The position numbers and the translations under genes are program-made. The notes under the pieces are model-generated. The model made no database searches, had not been told where the DNA came from, and saw only the letters and a list, made by a program, of their open reading frames with translations. From Cycas panzhihuaensis (lineage: Eukaryota; Cycadophyta), in assembly GCA_023213395.1 (NCBI GenBank), contig CM041465.1:228601741-228665740 (forward strand): a stretch of DNA of 64,000 nucleotides, written 5' to 3'. Below are positions 1 through 10,704 of this stretch, piece by piece; position 1 is the stretch's first letter; every line of letters begins with the position of its first letter.

Positions 1-562
1 CTAAGGAATCCTATTGATAGGATACAAAAAGGACACTAAGATATGTCAAAGCAACAGTGAATCTTGGTATAGAATATCCATAAATCAAAAGCTTGAATTG
101 GTAGGCTACACTGACCTTGAGTAGGTGGGAGAAGCTAATGAAAAAAAATCCACTTCAGGGTATTGTTTTAGTTTGTTTAGGAATGATTTCTTGGAGTAGC
201 AAGAAATAGTATACAATTGCCCTATCATCCACTGAAGTCAAATATAAAGCAACAATTAGCGCCACTTGTAAAGCTATATGGCTCCAAAAGCTCTCAGAAG
301 AACTTAGACAGAGTCAACAAGAGCCTACAACAATCTTCTGTAACAAGCAAAGTGCTATCATGCTTAGTAAGAACCTAGCCTTTCATGGGCGAACCAAACA
401 TATAGAGGTCCATGATCACTACATTTAGTGAAAGGTGTAAAACAAGGAGATATAGTTGATTTACTGCCCCAGTGAGGAGGAGCCAATAGACATTTTCACT
501 AAACCATTAGGGAAGGAGAAATTCTTGTACTTTAGAAAGAAAATTAGGTGAAGGGGGGGGGG
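1..562 (+). pseudogene. Ty1/copia RNase H C-terminal fragment, copy 1
   Basis: This is the end of a copia pol. Read with frame changes it shows the RNase H signatures LSSTEVKYKA, CNKQSAIMLSKN, GRTKHIEVH and DIFTKPLGKEKF, which in the family precede the polypurine tract and 3' LTR. In-frame stops interrupt it (TAG near 209, adjacent TAG and TGA near 426), so no enzyme can be made. It runs directly into a G-rich polypurine tract and an LTR start at 563. The upstream part lies outside the window. Confidence 0.85.
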
Positions 563-703
563 TGTTAGAAATAATGTTTTACTCTTTGTAACATTAGAAT
601 CTTTGTATTTAGAAAATTGTTACACTTGTTTAGCATGTTTGTCCCTTGTCACTCATGCATTTCATATATTTTCTTCAAGTACTTGTACTATTCCTTCTTG
701 TAT
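563..703 (+). repeat. Truncated copia LTR start, copy 1
   Basis: The sequence begins TGTTAGAA straight after a run of G residues (553-562) that serves as polypurine tract, the normal 5' edge of a 3' LTR. It matches 2113-2253 closely, then stops at the tandem-duplication breakpoint, so the LTR is incomplete here. Confidence 0.7.
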
Positions 704-869
704 ATACGTGAGTGAGGCGGCTACATGCTGGACACGTCGTCTGTGCATTTTATGTACACCTAACTGCTAAAAATGATACATTATTCTGAAGGTCCTAAGT
801 ATACTTTAAAGAATAGAATAATGAAGGTATAAAAGAATAGGGGGAGATCTAAGGACTTAAAGAGTACTT

Positions 870-2112
870 AATCCTAAGGATTTAATGAGGATTCATGATC
901 ATTATCAGGACAATTTTGGCATTGATAGCACAACAAAGATGGAGGTTATACTAGATGGATGAATGTAAAAGGTGCCTTTTTGAATGGGGATTTGGAGAAA
1001 GAGGTATACATGGAATAGCCTCCAGCGTATGCCAAAAAGGGATAGGAGCACTTAGTTTGCATATTCAAGAAAGCCTTGTACATGCTAAAACATGCTGCAC
1101 TATCATGGAATGTAAAAATTGATTATCATGTCAAACATAAAGGATTCGTTGAAAGTAACTTAGACCCTAGCTTATATGTCAAATTAGGCAAGGGAACCCG
1201 ATGAAGAAAACATTTAGTCCATCAAACCATGTTGAATGACTCCTTTGAGATGGTAGATATAGGTGTTTTGCATTATCATTTAGGGGCTGTTCAAAGAACA
1301 ACAAAGATATTTTTGTCCTAGCCAAAATATGCAAAGAAAATTCTATAGGAATTTAACATTTCAGAGTGCAACCTTGCAGCTACACCAATGGAAATTGGAA
1401 ACAAAATTATAACTAATGAAGAAGGGAAGCTAGTGGATGCAACCTTGTACAGGAAAGTAGTTGGTAGTCTGACATGCTTGACTATAACATGACTAGATCT
1501 TGTCGTTGTAGTAGGGATAATCTCTAGATTCATGGCATCACCTAAGGAATCCTATTGATAGGATACAAAAAGGACACTAAGATATGTCAAAGCAACAATG
1601 AATCTTGGTATAGAATATCCATAAATCAAAAGCTTGAATTGGTAGGCTACACTGACCTTGATTAGGTGGGAGAAGCTAATGAAAGAAAATCCACTTCAGG
1701 GTATTGTTTTAGTTTGTTTAGGAATGATTTCTTGGAGTAGCAAGAAATAGTATACAATTGCCCTATCATCCACTGAAGTCAAATATAAAGCAACAATTAG
1801 CGCCACTTGTAAAGCCATATGGCTCCAAAAGCTCCAAAAGCTCTTAGAAGAACTTAGACAGAGTCAACAAGAGCCTACAACAATCTTCTGCAACAAGCAA
1901 AGTGCTATCAAGCTTAGTAAGAACCTAGTCTTTCATGGGCGAACCAAACATATAGAGGTCCATGATCACTACATTTAGTGAAAGGTGTAAAACAAGGAGA
2001 TACAGCTGATTTACTGCCCCGGTGAGGAGGAACCAATAGACATCTTCACTAAACCATTAGGGAAGGATACATTCTTGTACTTTAGAAAGAAAATTAGGTG
2101 AAGGTGGGGGGG
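870..2112 (+). pseudogene. Ty1/copia reverse transcriptase-RNase H remnant
   Basis: Conceptual translation in shifting frames gives the copia reverse transcriptase signature MNVKGAFLNGDLEKEVYME near 961-1015, then SNLDPSLYVK near 1150, the segment EEGKLVDATLYRKVVGSL near 1418-1470, and the RNase H tail described for copy 1. Stops and frameshifts are frequent. Protease, integrase and gag are absent; positions 704-869 upstream carry no recognisable coding sequence. The piece is therefore the 3' third of a degenerate element. Confidence 0.85.
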
Positions 2113-2310
2113 TGTTAGAGATAATGTTTTACTCTTTGTAACATTAGAATCTTTGTATTTAGAAAATTGTTACACCTGTTTAGCATGTTTGTCCCTTGTC
2201 ACTCGTGCATTTCATATATTGTCTTTAAGTACTTGTACTATTCCTTCTTGTATCATCAAGCAATAAAATTATTTGCTTTCTTGCTTCTTGGGATTTTTAT
2301 AGTAATTACA
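2113..2310 (+). repeat. Copia 3' LTR, about 198 bp
   Basis: It starts TGTTAGAG after a G-rich polypurine tract at 2103-2112 and can end at TACA (2307-2310), giving the expected TG...CA termini. The start is supported by the RNase H stop context and by the matching LTR start at 563. The end is inferred only from the CA dinucleotide, since no 5' LTR is in the window to compare. Confidence 0.6.
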
Positions 2311-3027
2311 CTCTTAAGTGGCTAAAAATAAGTGTCAAAAATTTATTTATGTGTGAACATAAATGAATGGAATGTTTATGTGAAGGAGGGTATGATTATA
2401 TATATAATGGCCATATGGCCTGCTATGCATTTAGACCGTATGACTGGCTTCTTAAGTGTAGTAAATTAGGTATTAATGCTGGAAACTCATTTTTGAAGTT
2501 GAAAATTAATGTTTAAAGCGGATTATTGTTGCATAATTAAAGTTACAATAGTTACGTTTGTTGGAAAAGTCAATCATTAATGATGAAAGGATCACGTAAT
2601 AAATTGTCTTGTGGATTGTATGAGCTAGAACATAATTGCAATAATATTTAAGAATGAATGACATAATGCCACAAAATTTTAAAAAAATTGTTTGGAATCA
2701 TATTGAATGTAAATGGTGGGTGTTTAATTTATGGTTAGTTGTAACAATGAGATAAAAATGATAATCTTTTTATATATTTAGAAAATTTGCGGCAATATAG
2801 GGTAGTTTGTCAATTGCAAGTTAATGTTATGTTTCCTTTTATTCTATTTGCAAACACATTAATACCCATGGTGAAATATTATTATATTATAGGGCATGTA
2901 ATAATATACTTGGTAGACTTTGGAATTAGGAGCTCAGGACTTTGAAACATGAAACCATGGCATAAAATCTGACTTTTGTATGATCAATTTTCATTCTATA
3001 TGTAATGGACCCAAGGTGCAATGAGGA
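2311..3027. other. Non-coding AT-rich stretch
   Basis: No reading frame, LTR terminus, primer site or clear repeat is visible on either strand. Confidence 0.5.
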
Positions 3028-3879
3028 TGTTTTAGGGTCAAATCTAGTACTTGTGTAATCAGGCTATGGAGCGATTACAATTTGTATCTAACAAAACATG
3101 GTGAGTGTGAGAAAATAGCCCAACAAGCATCTTAGCAGAGGAACATATGATTCAAGAGAAATGATTAAAAAAGGCTTCTTGGGGAATGCATGACAGGGTG
3201 TGTTCCATAATAGGAACACATGATAGGTGTGTTCCATAATAGGAATGCATGAGAAATGCACAACGTAGAACGAGAGGAGCACAAGCATAACATCAATAAG
3301 AGGCAAACATACATACAGGCGTATGGATTAAACAAATGTAATAAAATGTAATTAATGAATATTTAGTGGTATTGTTATGAAAGGGCATGAGTGATGTAAA
3401 AATGAATGGTTGCGAATCTCGGTCACAACCATTCCCTTAAAGGCACACAAAGGGTATTTACAGGTCATTTTTCACCATTTTGGAGGTGAAAGCCGAGTCA
3501 CTTAATCAGAAGTCACTCTCTCTAAGTTGAGAGTCGAGTTAATGAGTCCTGTGATATGTTCTCGAGTGTGAGAGCCAAGTATATTGTAATAGTGATCATG
3601 TTCTAGTGAAAAAGAAGCCATAGGATGATATATAAGTGATCAAAACAATGATATTACTTAATGAAATCAAGAGTTATGTGGAAATTGTATATCATGTGTT
3701 GATTGCGATTTATATATGTTGCTATGATAGATGATAATGTTGTGTTGTTGTTGTGATATAGTGGACTTACATGGCATGTGCTTTAAGTGACCCGTATGCT
3801 GACACAAGTCTAGTTAGACTATTGGAAGTGACCTTTTGACAAGTGTACTTACCAAGGGGGTGGAAAGTTGAAGTCAATA
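3028..3879 (+). repeat. Diverged LTR of the F family, plus orientation
   Basis: This segment aligns along its length, diverged but collinear, with the reverse complement of 13611-14426. Shared landmarks are the start (tgttttagggtcaaat here, TGTTAGGGCAAAAT there), a hairpin (3404-3434 here), a segment around CACCATTTT, and the end aagtcaata/AAGTCAACA. The distance from hairpin to the end is about 470 bp in both copies. No TSD is apparent (gagga before, gatgc after), so it may be a solo LTR or the 5' LTR of a lost element. A 19-bp direct repeat (ggtgtgttccataatagga) sits at 3197-3215 and 3226-3244. Confidence 0.6.
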
Positions 3880-4259
3880 GATGCACAATTTCCTTAGTAT
3901 AAGTTTTCTTTGAAATGGGTAGCCATTGCAGAAAGGAATGAGAATGTGTTTGTGAGATAAGCATGGACTATGTGTGACCCATGCAAGTATTGCATGATGG
4001 ACTTTGTCCTTCATGGTTTGTGGTTCTATAGAGGATAAGGAGTTCATATTTGTTGAGGAGTGTTAAGCCACCCTTGAGACATTGGTCTCTAAATTTATGA
4101 TAACTACTTATCTACTATAAACGCAATTCTATTTAGTAACATATGCGACAAGTGACCATTGACAATACCACTTGATTGATGAGGCGCTCCCTTTATGGAG
4201 GGTCTAATTAATCTGCTTGATAGAAGGAAAGATTGTATGATTGCACATTGGTGGACCTA
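3880..4259. repeat. Dispersed repeat, related to 54255-54500
   Basis: From about 3970 the sequence resembles 54255-54500 in the same orientation, for example aagccacccttgaga against aaggcacccttgaga and caagtgacc against caagttacc. It does not code for anything I recognise. The matching repeat continues after 54500, and that continuation is found here only at 14510-14830, as if element F had split this copy. Confidence 0.45.
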
Positions 4260-5490
4260 TGTTGACTTTGGTTCCCCATATTTTAGCTCGGTATACTCTA
4301 GAGGAAAGTTATGACACTCCCCTTCCTCTTCTGCTTCCCTGCTTTTTGTAGTCCTTGCTAATGACATGGTTTTCGATTGTTCTACTCCTATACTTAACCT
4401 TTTGATTTGTTTTAACACTTTATCTATGGTTTTATCATAAGACGAGTGCAAGAATGTCTTGATAAAAGAATTCTTCAGATTGTGCTAGGATGCATCTAGG
4501 GTTTTCTCTGTTTCCAACATCTATTTTGTTCTTATATTTCCTAGAGTATGGAAAAATAAGTGACTCCAATTGGTTTTAGGAAGGCTTTGTGACGTCCAAT
4601 AGGTTTTACAACACTATATATGTTTCCTAGGGCAATCTCCTACCAAGAATGAAGGAATACTTAGTTTTTCTAGAGGATTGAATCAGAGTCTAAAGGTTGT
4701 CTGAAGATTTGCCCATTGTTGGAGAGAGGCTTCATGGGCTAGACACCAATACCATGTCGGCCCTCTTAAGGTCAATACAAAATCTAAGTCCCATTGTGCT
4801 TTATTTATTACTCTTTTTTCAATCCAATATTCTATACATTGGATTAAGTGAACAGTGCCATATAATTGTTCTCCAGAAAATGAAGTTACATAATTCCTAA
4901 GATATGAACTAATTTTCCTATCTTCTACAATAATCACTCGGTTACCTAAACTAGGGTCTTGAGAGATATTTTCTGCATACCTCTCTTCCTCGATTAATGG
5001 CTTGGTACCCATGGGTATATCATGTTCTAAGGAAGAGGATCTATTGTTGGGGGGTGTACCTGAAGAGAGGATGGGGAAGGGTTATTGCTTCCTTCCTCGG
5101 GTGGGTTGGGGATAGGGGAGGGTTATCTACCTCAGAACCCACACCTGAGGTAGAGGGAAGGTTAGGGTCAGGAAAGGGTAAGGGCTTGGGGTTTGGACAG
5201 GGGTTAGGGTTAGGACAAGGACTTTGGTCTGAGGTTAGGGATTTAGTTTGAATCATTTTTATACAACTAGTAGACTCCTCATTCACACATTCATTTCCTA
5301 ATCTATCTACTGTCCTATTACTAGAATGATCACCAAAATACTCAAAAGAATTAGATTTTTGATTCATGTCATTAGCAGTACATACAGAAAGAATGTTGCA
5401 TCGGAAGGATGGAGGGTTGGCTTCATATGATTCTTGTAACCGATAATCTACAAATTTCTTAGTTCCTTCCTCATCTGAGGAACTAAACAA
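4260..5490 (-). pseudogene. Distal segment of element F with unidentified gag-like reading frames
   Basis: On the minus strand, below the insertion site of element A, three short readable stretches follow: 5490-5041, 5012-4683 and 4451-4257. The middle one contains LTLRGPTWYWCLAHEAS and QQWANLQTTF, a spacing that resembles the capsid part of plant Ty3/gypsy gag (a L-x-G-x-A/T-x-x-W segment followed by a W-x-x-L-x-x-x-F segment). The first encodes a proline-rich run (PNPNPCPNPKPLPF) from DNA that looks like degenerate telomere repeat. No reverse transcriptase motif is visible where one would be expected after the protease at 10705-11441, so F is rearranged or truncated. The family assignment is tentative. 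Confidence 0.4.
5160..5240. repeat. Degenerate TTAGGG-like G-rich array
   Basis: The plus strand is a run of GGTTAGGG, GGGTAAGGG and GGACAGGGG variants. It lies inside a minus-strand open frame and is read there as proline and asparagine repeats. It is too irregular for a true telomeric array. Confidence 0.6.
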
Positions 5491-5718
5491 TGATGAAAAA
5501 CAGAGCAAAGACTGATCTAATTTGGACAGAAAAGAAGTATATTTTCAATTGAGATTCAACCTTCTTAAGTATACATCATCAAGGTGATGGTTACAACCTC
5601 TAATGTAACCAATCATTATGATTCTGCCAAGTGGCATCATCTTACACAATGACCATATTGAGGGTGGTCTTAATCATGATCCCCCTTTTATACCTAGATA
5701 AAACATTATATCTTAACA
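5491..5718 (-). repeat. Element A 3' LTR
   Basis: The LTR is 228 bp. In element orientation it runs TGTTAAGATATA...GTTTTTCATCA, with TG...CA ends. A TATA box (GTATAAAAGGGG) is present on the minus strand near 5690. It is almost identical to 10471-10699. Confidence 0.97.
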
Positions 5719-5728
5719 CCCCCTCTTA
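5719..5728 (-). other. Element A polypurine tract
   Basis: Read on the minus strand this is AAGAGGGGG directly upstream of the 3' LTR, the standard plus-strand priming site of LTR retrotransposons. Confidence 0.85.
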
Positions 5729-7900
5729 ATGTTTTATCTCTAATAATCTAATTTTGTCTCTTAGATATTTGAGTCTTTCTCTTCCAAGAGGTTTTGTGAG
5801 AAGATCTGCAACTTGTTCTGCTGAGGGACAGTATTCCAAGTCTATCTCTTTATTACGTACTTTTTCTCTTATGAAGTGATGATGAACTTCAATGTGTTTT
5901 GTCCTTGCATGTAGAACTGGATTTTTCGTCAGCTTGATAGCACTTTGATTATCACATTTCAAGGATGTTGCTTCCTTTTGTTGCTGATCCAAGTCGAACA
6001 GAAGTTGCCTTAACCATATAGCTTCACAGGTTGCCAATGTAGCTGCTTTGTATTACCTTACAGAGGAGAGAGCCACTGTAGTTTGTTTCTTACTGCACCA
6101 TGAGATTAATGAGGCTCCTAAGAAGAAACAGTATCCGCTGATGGATTTCCTTTGTTGTTTCACCTGCCCAATCAAAGTCGCAGTACCCTGATATTTCAAC
6201 TGGATACCCTTTCAAGTATACTAACTTGAAATCTGTTGTTCCTTTGAGATATCTCAAGACTCTTTTTGCAGCTTGCCAGTGTCTCAACTTTGGATTTTGC
6301 ATGTATCTGGATATTAGTCCTACTGAGTAGGATATGTCGGGCCTGGTGGCGGTTAAATAGATCAGACTTCCAATCATTTTATGCATGCAGTGACATCTAC
6401 ATCCTTTTACATCTTTGTCTGCTGTTAAGTCACAGTTTGTTTCCATGGGTGTTGTGCATGGATTACAATTCTCCATTTGAAATTGAACAAGCAGACTTTT
6501 GATGTAGTTACTTTGGGACAAGGTTATATTGTTTTGATGTTGACCTACCTCCAGTCCCAAGTAGTAATTTAGAAGTCCCAAGTCTGTCATCTCAAATTTT
6601 TGCTGCAGTTGCCCTTTGATCCACTTAATTCCTTCTTCATCATCTCCAGTGAGGAGCATATCATCTACATAGACAACAATTATTGTTATCTTATTGTTTG
6701 CTTTTCTTATGTAGAGGCGGAGTCGAGTTGCACCGAGCAAACTTGTTTTCTTCAAGAAAATGATCTAATTTAGCATACCGCACGTGGAGCTTGTTTTAGA
6801 CCATCTGAGCTTTTTTAGCTTGCGGACTGATTCTCACCTGCTCGGTGTATCCTTCCGGTTGTTGCATATAGACTTCTTCTTCGACTCACCGTTCAAGAAG
6901 GCGCTTTTACATCTAGGCGTGAGATTTTTCGGTCTTGTCTTTGCGACCAAGGCAATTCTTATTCTTCTTGTATTCATCTTTGCAAGCTGGAGAAAGTCTC
7001 ATCAAAATCTACTCCTGCTATTTGAGTGTATCCTTTTGCAACTAACCTTGCCTTGTATTTTTCTATTTTGCCATCCATTCCCCTTTTTGTTTTGTAAACC
7101 CATTTGCAGTTTACAGTTGACTTATTGGCAGGTAGTTCTACTAGCTCCCACGTGTGATTCTTCTTGATTGAGTTCATTTCATTGTCCATTCCTTTCCATT
7201 CTTGATGATCTTTTGCTTCTTGAAAGTTCTGTGGTTCCACTTTGCTTAGAAGGGCTCTTGACTTTTGTCCCCGTGTTTTCTGTTCTATTACGCTTCCTTC
7301 TTCAACTGTTTTAATGTACCATTTTGGCAACTTTTTCTGTTTTTGTGGGTCTTCTTTTTCGATCGTGTCTTCTGGTACTTGACTGGTTGAGGATGAATCT
7401 GCTTGTCCTTCTCCTAAAGTGATTTCGGAATCACTTCCTTCTTCAGCTTCTTGATTTTCTGAGGTAATTTCTGATTTATTTTCTTGCTCATCATCTTCTT
7501 GCGTCCTTTCACATCTGACAGCTTCCTGTTCATTTTTCTTTTCATCATCTATTATTCTAATTTGTGATGATTCAACAGAGTTTTCTTCGTTAAAAACAAC
7601 ATCTCTGCTTACATAAATTTTATTAGTTTTTGGATCTATGCATTTGTAGGCTTTTGAATTTTTACTGTAACCTATTAAAATGCATTCTATGCTTTTTGCA
7701 TCCAATTTCGACCACCTTTTATCAGGAATATGCACAAATGCTTGGCTGCCAAAAATTCTGAGGAGACTTACATCAGGTTTTTGTCCTGTCCAAGCTTCTT
7801 CTGGAGTGATATCTTTTAATACCTTTGTTGGGCTTCTGTTTATCAGGTAGCATCTTTGTCTTGTTATATACCCAATATGTTTTTGATATTTTGGTTCCAT
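5726..7900 (-). pseudogene. Element A reverse transcriptase-RNase H (frameshifted)
   Basis: From 7900 downward one frame gives the integrase C-terminus, an acidic linker and the reverse transcriptase start ([42 protein letters not shown]). Between about 6990 and 6740 many small indels scramble the frame, although the DNA still aligns with B. The frame recovers at 6755 with the catalytic box VVYVDDMLLTGDD and NYYLGLEVGQ. It shifts again near 6110, and the RNase H end follows (CDNQSAIKLTKNP, RTKHIEVHHHFIREK, ADLLTKPLGRERL), ending at 5726. The fold motifs are recognisable but no single protein can be produced. Confidence 0.92.
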
Positions 7901-8940
7901 ACATCATGCTTTGAGCCATTTCCATCAGAGTTCTATTCTTTCTTTCGGCCACTCCATTTGACTGAGGAGTGTAAGGAGTTGTAAACTGTCTATGAATCCC
8001 TCGATCCTTGCAGTAATTTAAAAACTCCTTTGATATATATTCCCCTCCTCCATCTGTTGTGATGCATTTGATTTTCGTTCCTGATTCTAACTCTGCTTCT
8101 GCTTTGAATTCTTTGAATGTTTCAAAAACTTCTGATTTGTTATGGAGGAAATACAGCCATACTTTTCGAGTAAAATCATCAATGAAAGTTAAAAAATATC
8201 TGCATCCATTAATTGTGAGAGGTGTAATTGGGCCACAAATATCTGTATGTATCAATTCCAATTTTGTCTGAGCTCTCCAAACGCTTTCTTTAAAAGGCAA
8301 TCTGTGTTGTTTTCCAAGTTGGCAACCTTTACAAACAAATTTATCTACTGAAATATTAGGTAGACCATTAACCATTCCTAATTTTTCCATTTGTTTAAGT
8401 GTGTCAATTGAGAGATGCCCATACCTCAAATGCCAAGCTTTATTACTAGATTTAAAAACAGTAAAAGCTTTTTCTTCCAGATAAGGAAGTATGGGATCTG
8501 ACAAAAGTTTGTAAAGATCATTACATCTGATTCCTTTTGCAACGAGTTTTCCGCTTCTCTTCATGTCAAGAATATGACAGTTCCCTTCTTCATCGAAGAT
8601 GGTCCTCAATCCCTTTTTGCTTAATTGAGAAACAGAGAGGAGATTCATTTTTAGATCTGGTACAAACAGAACATTTCCAATTCTTTTCTCATTTCCATCC
8701 AGATTTACTGAAATAGTTCCAATCCCTTTTATATTAAGGGAGTATTTGTCGCCCAATTCAACTGATTTGTCCATATTGTAGGGATCCATGGTTTCAAACC
8801 AATCTTCTCGAGTCGTCATATGTTTGGAGGCTCCTGAGTCTATGTACCATATGTCCTTGTCTTTTATGCCGGTAACTAATGCTGTGATGAAGGCTGTCTC
8901 TTCTTCCTCCTCCTCTTCGTCCTTCTCTTTGCTGTAGCCT
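7866..8940 (-). pseudogene. Element A protease and integrase core
   Basis: An open frame runs from the retropepsin active site (DIWYIDSGASKH, DSG at 8829-8840) through the linker to integrase. Integrase shows the zinc-binding HLRYGHLS...CKGCQLGKQH pattern and the three acidic catalytic positions in IHTDICGP, TTDGGGEY and AERKNRTLMEMA. These residues are intact. A frameshift near 7890 breaks the continuation into the integrase C-terminus. Neighbours are gag upstream and reverse transcriptase downstream, the order that defines copia. Confidence 0.93.
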
Positions 8941-9826
8941 CCAATGGGTCACTTGCCTTTCTGAATTTCACTTCGTCTTAGTGGACATTGATATGGGTAG
9001 TGTCCACTTTGCCCGCAATAGCAACAAATATCAAAGATTTTGCAGCTGCTGGCGAAGTGTCCGGTTCTTCCACAGTTGTAGCAAACTCTATTTTCTCTGC
9101 TCCGTCCTCGTCCTCTGGAACTTTGCCAGCGTCCTTGTCCTCGAAAGTCTCTTGCTCGCTTTGTCCTCGAAGTTGTTGTCTCCCTCTTGGCCCGATATTC
9201 AGTCTGGATGCAAAGGCATCCTCCAACTCTGTTGTGTTTTCATATCTTTTGTTTCTCTGTTCTTGTCTCAGCAGTAATCCTGTCAATTCATCAAGAGTTA
9301 ACTTGTCTAATCTATCACTGTCTGTGATAGTATTGACAATTGTGTCAAATGACTTTGGTAACCTTGCAGTTACAATTTCTACCAGGTCTTGTTCAGAGAT
9401 TATACCTCCAGCACTCAAGAGGTTATTTCTGACAGTAATAATTTTGTGCATAAAATCCTCTACCTCTTCATTTTCTTTCATGTGAAGTTCGTACAGTTCT
9501 TCTTTGAGTGCAATTATTCTTGCCTTGTTCTTTTGCCCATATAAATTTTCCAAACATTTCCATATTTTGGATGCCTGATTCAATTTTTCAACATAGACTA
9601 GGACTGAATCTGAAATTGACATTTTCAGTGTGAGACTGGCCATATTATTTCTTTCAATCCAACTTCCTAGCTTGTCATCACCAACCAGAGGATGTTTTTC
9701 TGTCCTTTCAGCAATTTCCTAGGCATTTTTTACCCTCAAAATGGTTTCTAACTTGATTTTCCACACATGATAGTTAGAACCAGTTAATTTTTCTGGTTCG
9801 GGCAGAGAAATGAGAGATGAAGACAT
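8941..9826 (-). pseudogene. Element A gag with two zinc knuckles
   Basis: The likely start is the ATG at 9826 (MSSSLISLPEPEKLTGSNYH), which matches the gag start of B. A TAG at 9719-9721 replaces a tryptophan present in B (KNAWGI). The capsid-like part contains YGQKNKARIIALKEEL and LPKSFDTIVNTITDSDRL. A 1-bp deletion near 9160 throws the nucleocapsid out of frame. In the shifted frame two CCHC knuckles are readable (CYNCGRTGHFASSC and CCYCGQSGHYPYQC). Gag would form the virus-like particle and package RNA. Confidence 0.9.
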
Positions 9827-10458
9827 TTTATTCAAGTCAAAATACTCAGTTTAGAGCCTGTCTGCGGTCATGCAGTTTTCGTACGGAACCCTAGGTGTAC
9901 GACCTAAATAAAAATATACCTCAAAATGAAGGTTTCTCAGTCGCCTATGTGGATCTGAAGTCGGTTTTTCGAAAGGAGTTTTCAAATGAGAGAAAATGGC
10001 TCCAGAAAGAAAAACGGCGGCTAGGGCAGAAAATCGGATTTTTGAGAAAAACACTGGAAAAACTCAAAACAAATCCTCGAATATGGATGCAAATTCAACG
10101 TATTGATACTAGGAAGGGTTTTTGACCGGAAATACCCGATATTTTGAGAAAATCGTGAAGATTTTTGATGTGGATCCTCCAAAAATGTGCGGACTGGTTC
10201 GGGCTTGATTTGGCCTGGAAAATGGCCTCAGATGGCTTTGCTCCAGAAGAGAAATATGCTCAGCGTGCTTCGATCTACTTCCCCACCAAATTTCGTTGCG
10301 ATTCGACACTTTTGAAAAAAGTCGTCCGTACAGGTCCGTACGATTTTGTACGACAGAGAAATAATGATGCAGATGTCCTAACTGCCTCGATTGCTACTTC
10401 AACCCTTGATAAAACTGCTAGACAGAAGAATTCTAAAAAAGATCAGTTTGGGCAGCCT
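9827..10458 (-). other. Element A untranslated leader
   Basis: About 630 bp lie between the primer site and the gag start, without an open frame of the element. The leader holds several GTACG-containing motifs, for example at 9877-9905 and 10324-10352, the latter with four copies of GTAC in 30 bp. Confidence 0.7.
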
Positions 10459-10470
10459 GCTCTGATACCA
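10459..10470 (-). other. Element A primer binding site (tRNA-iMet)
   Basis: On the minus strand this is TGGTATCAGAGC immediately after the 5' LTR, complementary to the 3' end of plant initiator tRNA-Met. Confidence 0.95.
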
Positions 10471-10699
10471 TGATGAAAAACAGAGCAAAGAGTGATCTAA
10501 TTTGGACAGAAAAGAAGTATATTTTCAATTGAGATTCAACCTTCTTAAGTATACATCATCAAGGTGATGGTTACAACCTCTAATGTAACCAATCATTATG
10601 ATTCTGCCAAGTGGCATCATCTTACACAATGACCATATTGAGGGTGGTCTTAATCATGATCCCCCTTTTTATACCTAGATAAAACATTATATCTTAACA
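10471..10699 (-). repeat. Element A 5' LTR
   Basis: The LTR is 229 bp, with the same TG...CA ends and TATA box as the 3' copy. It abuts the TSD copy aacaa at 10700-10704. Confidence 0.97.
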
Positions 10700-10704
10700 A
10701 ACAA

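Larger units (their letters stand above)
1..2253. repeat. Direct tandem duplication of decayed copia DNA (period about 1550 bp)
   Basis: Positions 1-703 and 1542-2253 are about 97% identical by eye and lie in the same orientation. The second copy has a 9-bp internal tandem gain near 1830. Both copies share the same in-frame stops in the RNase H reading, for example the TAG after SKK in the segment matching SKKQYTIALSS, so the duplication came after the retrotransposon had decayed. Similarity stops abruptly after 703 and 2253, which suggests copy 1 runs off the left edge of the window and copy 2 is roughly 704-2253. Confidence 0.85.
5491..10699 (-). mobile_element. Ty1/copia retrotransposon A (nearly complete, young LTRs)
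   Basis: The element has two LTRs (5491-5718 and 10471-10699), a primer site, a polypurine tract, gag, protease, integrase, reverse transcriptase and RNase H in copia order, all on the minus strand. It is flanked by the perfect 5-bp TSD aacaa (5486-5490 and 10700-10704). The LTRs differ by one substitution and one 1-bp indel, so insertion looks recent. Coding capacity is nevertheless lost through a stop in gag and several frameshifts. It is the same family as element B (22017-27303) and sits inside the gypsy-like element F. Confidence 0.97.

Noticed and set aside
3190-3250. CRISPR-like short repeats
   Set aside because: Only two 19-bp copies 29 bp apart, in a plant retroelement LTR; no array and no cas genes.
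5160-5240. Interstitial telomere array
   Set aside because: Units are too irregular and the stretch is under 100 bp; described as a telomere-like repeat only.
8988-9485. Plus-strand 165-codon frame
   Set aside because: It is the antisense of the gag of element A, whose minus-strand reading has clear family motifs.
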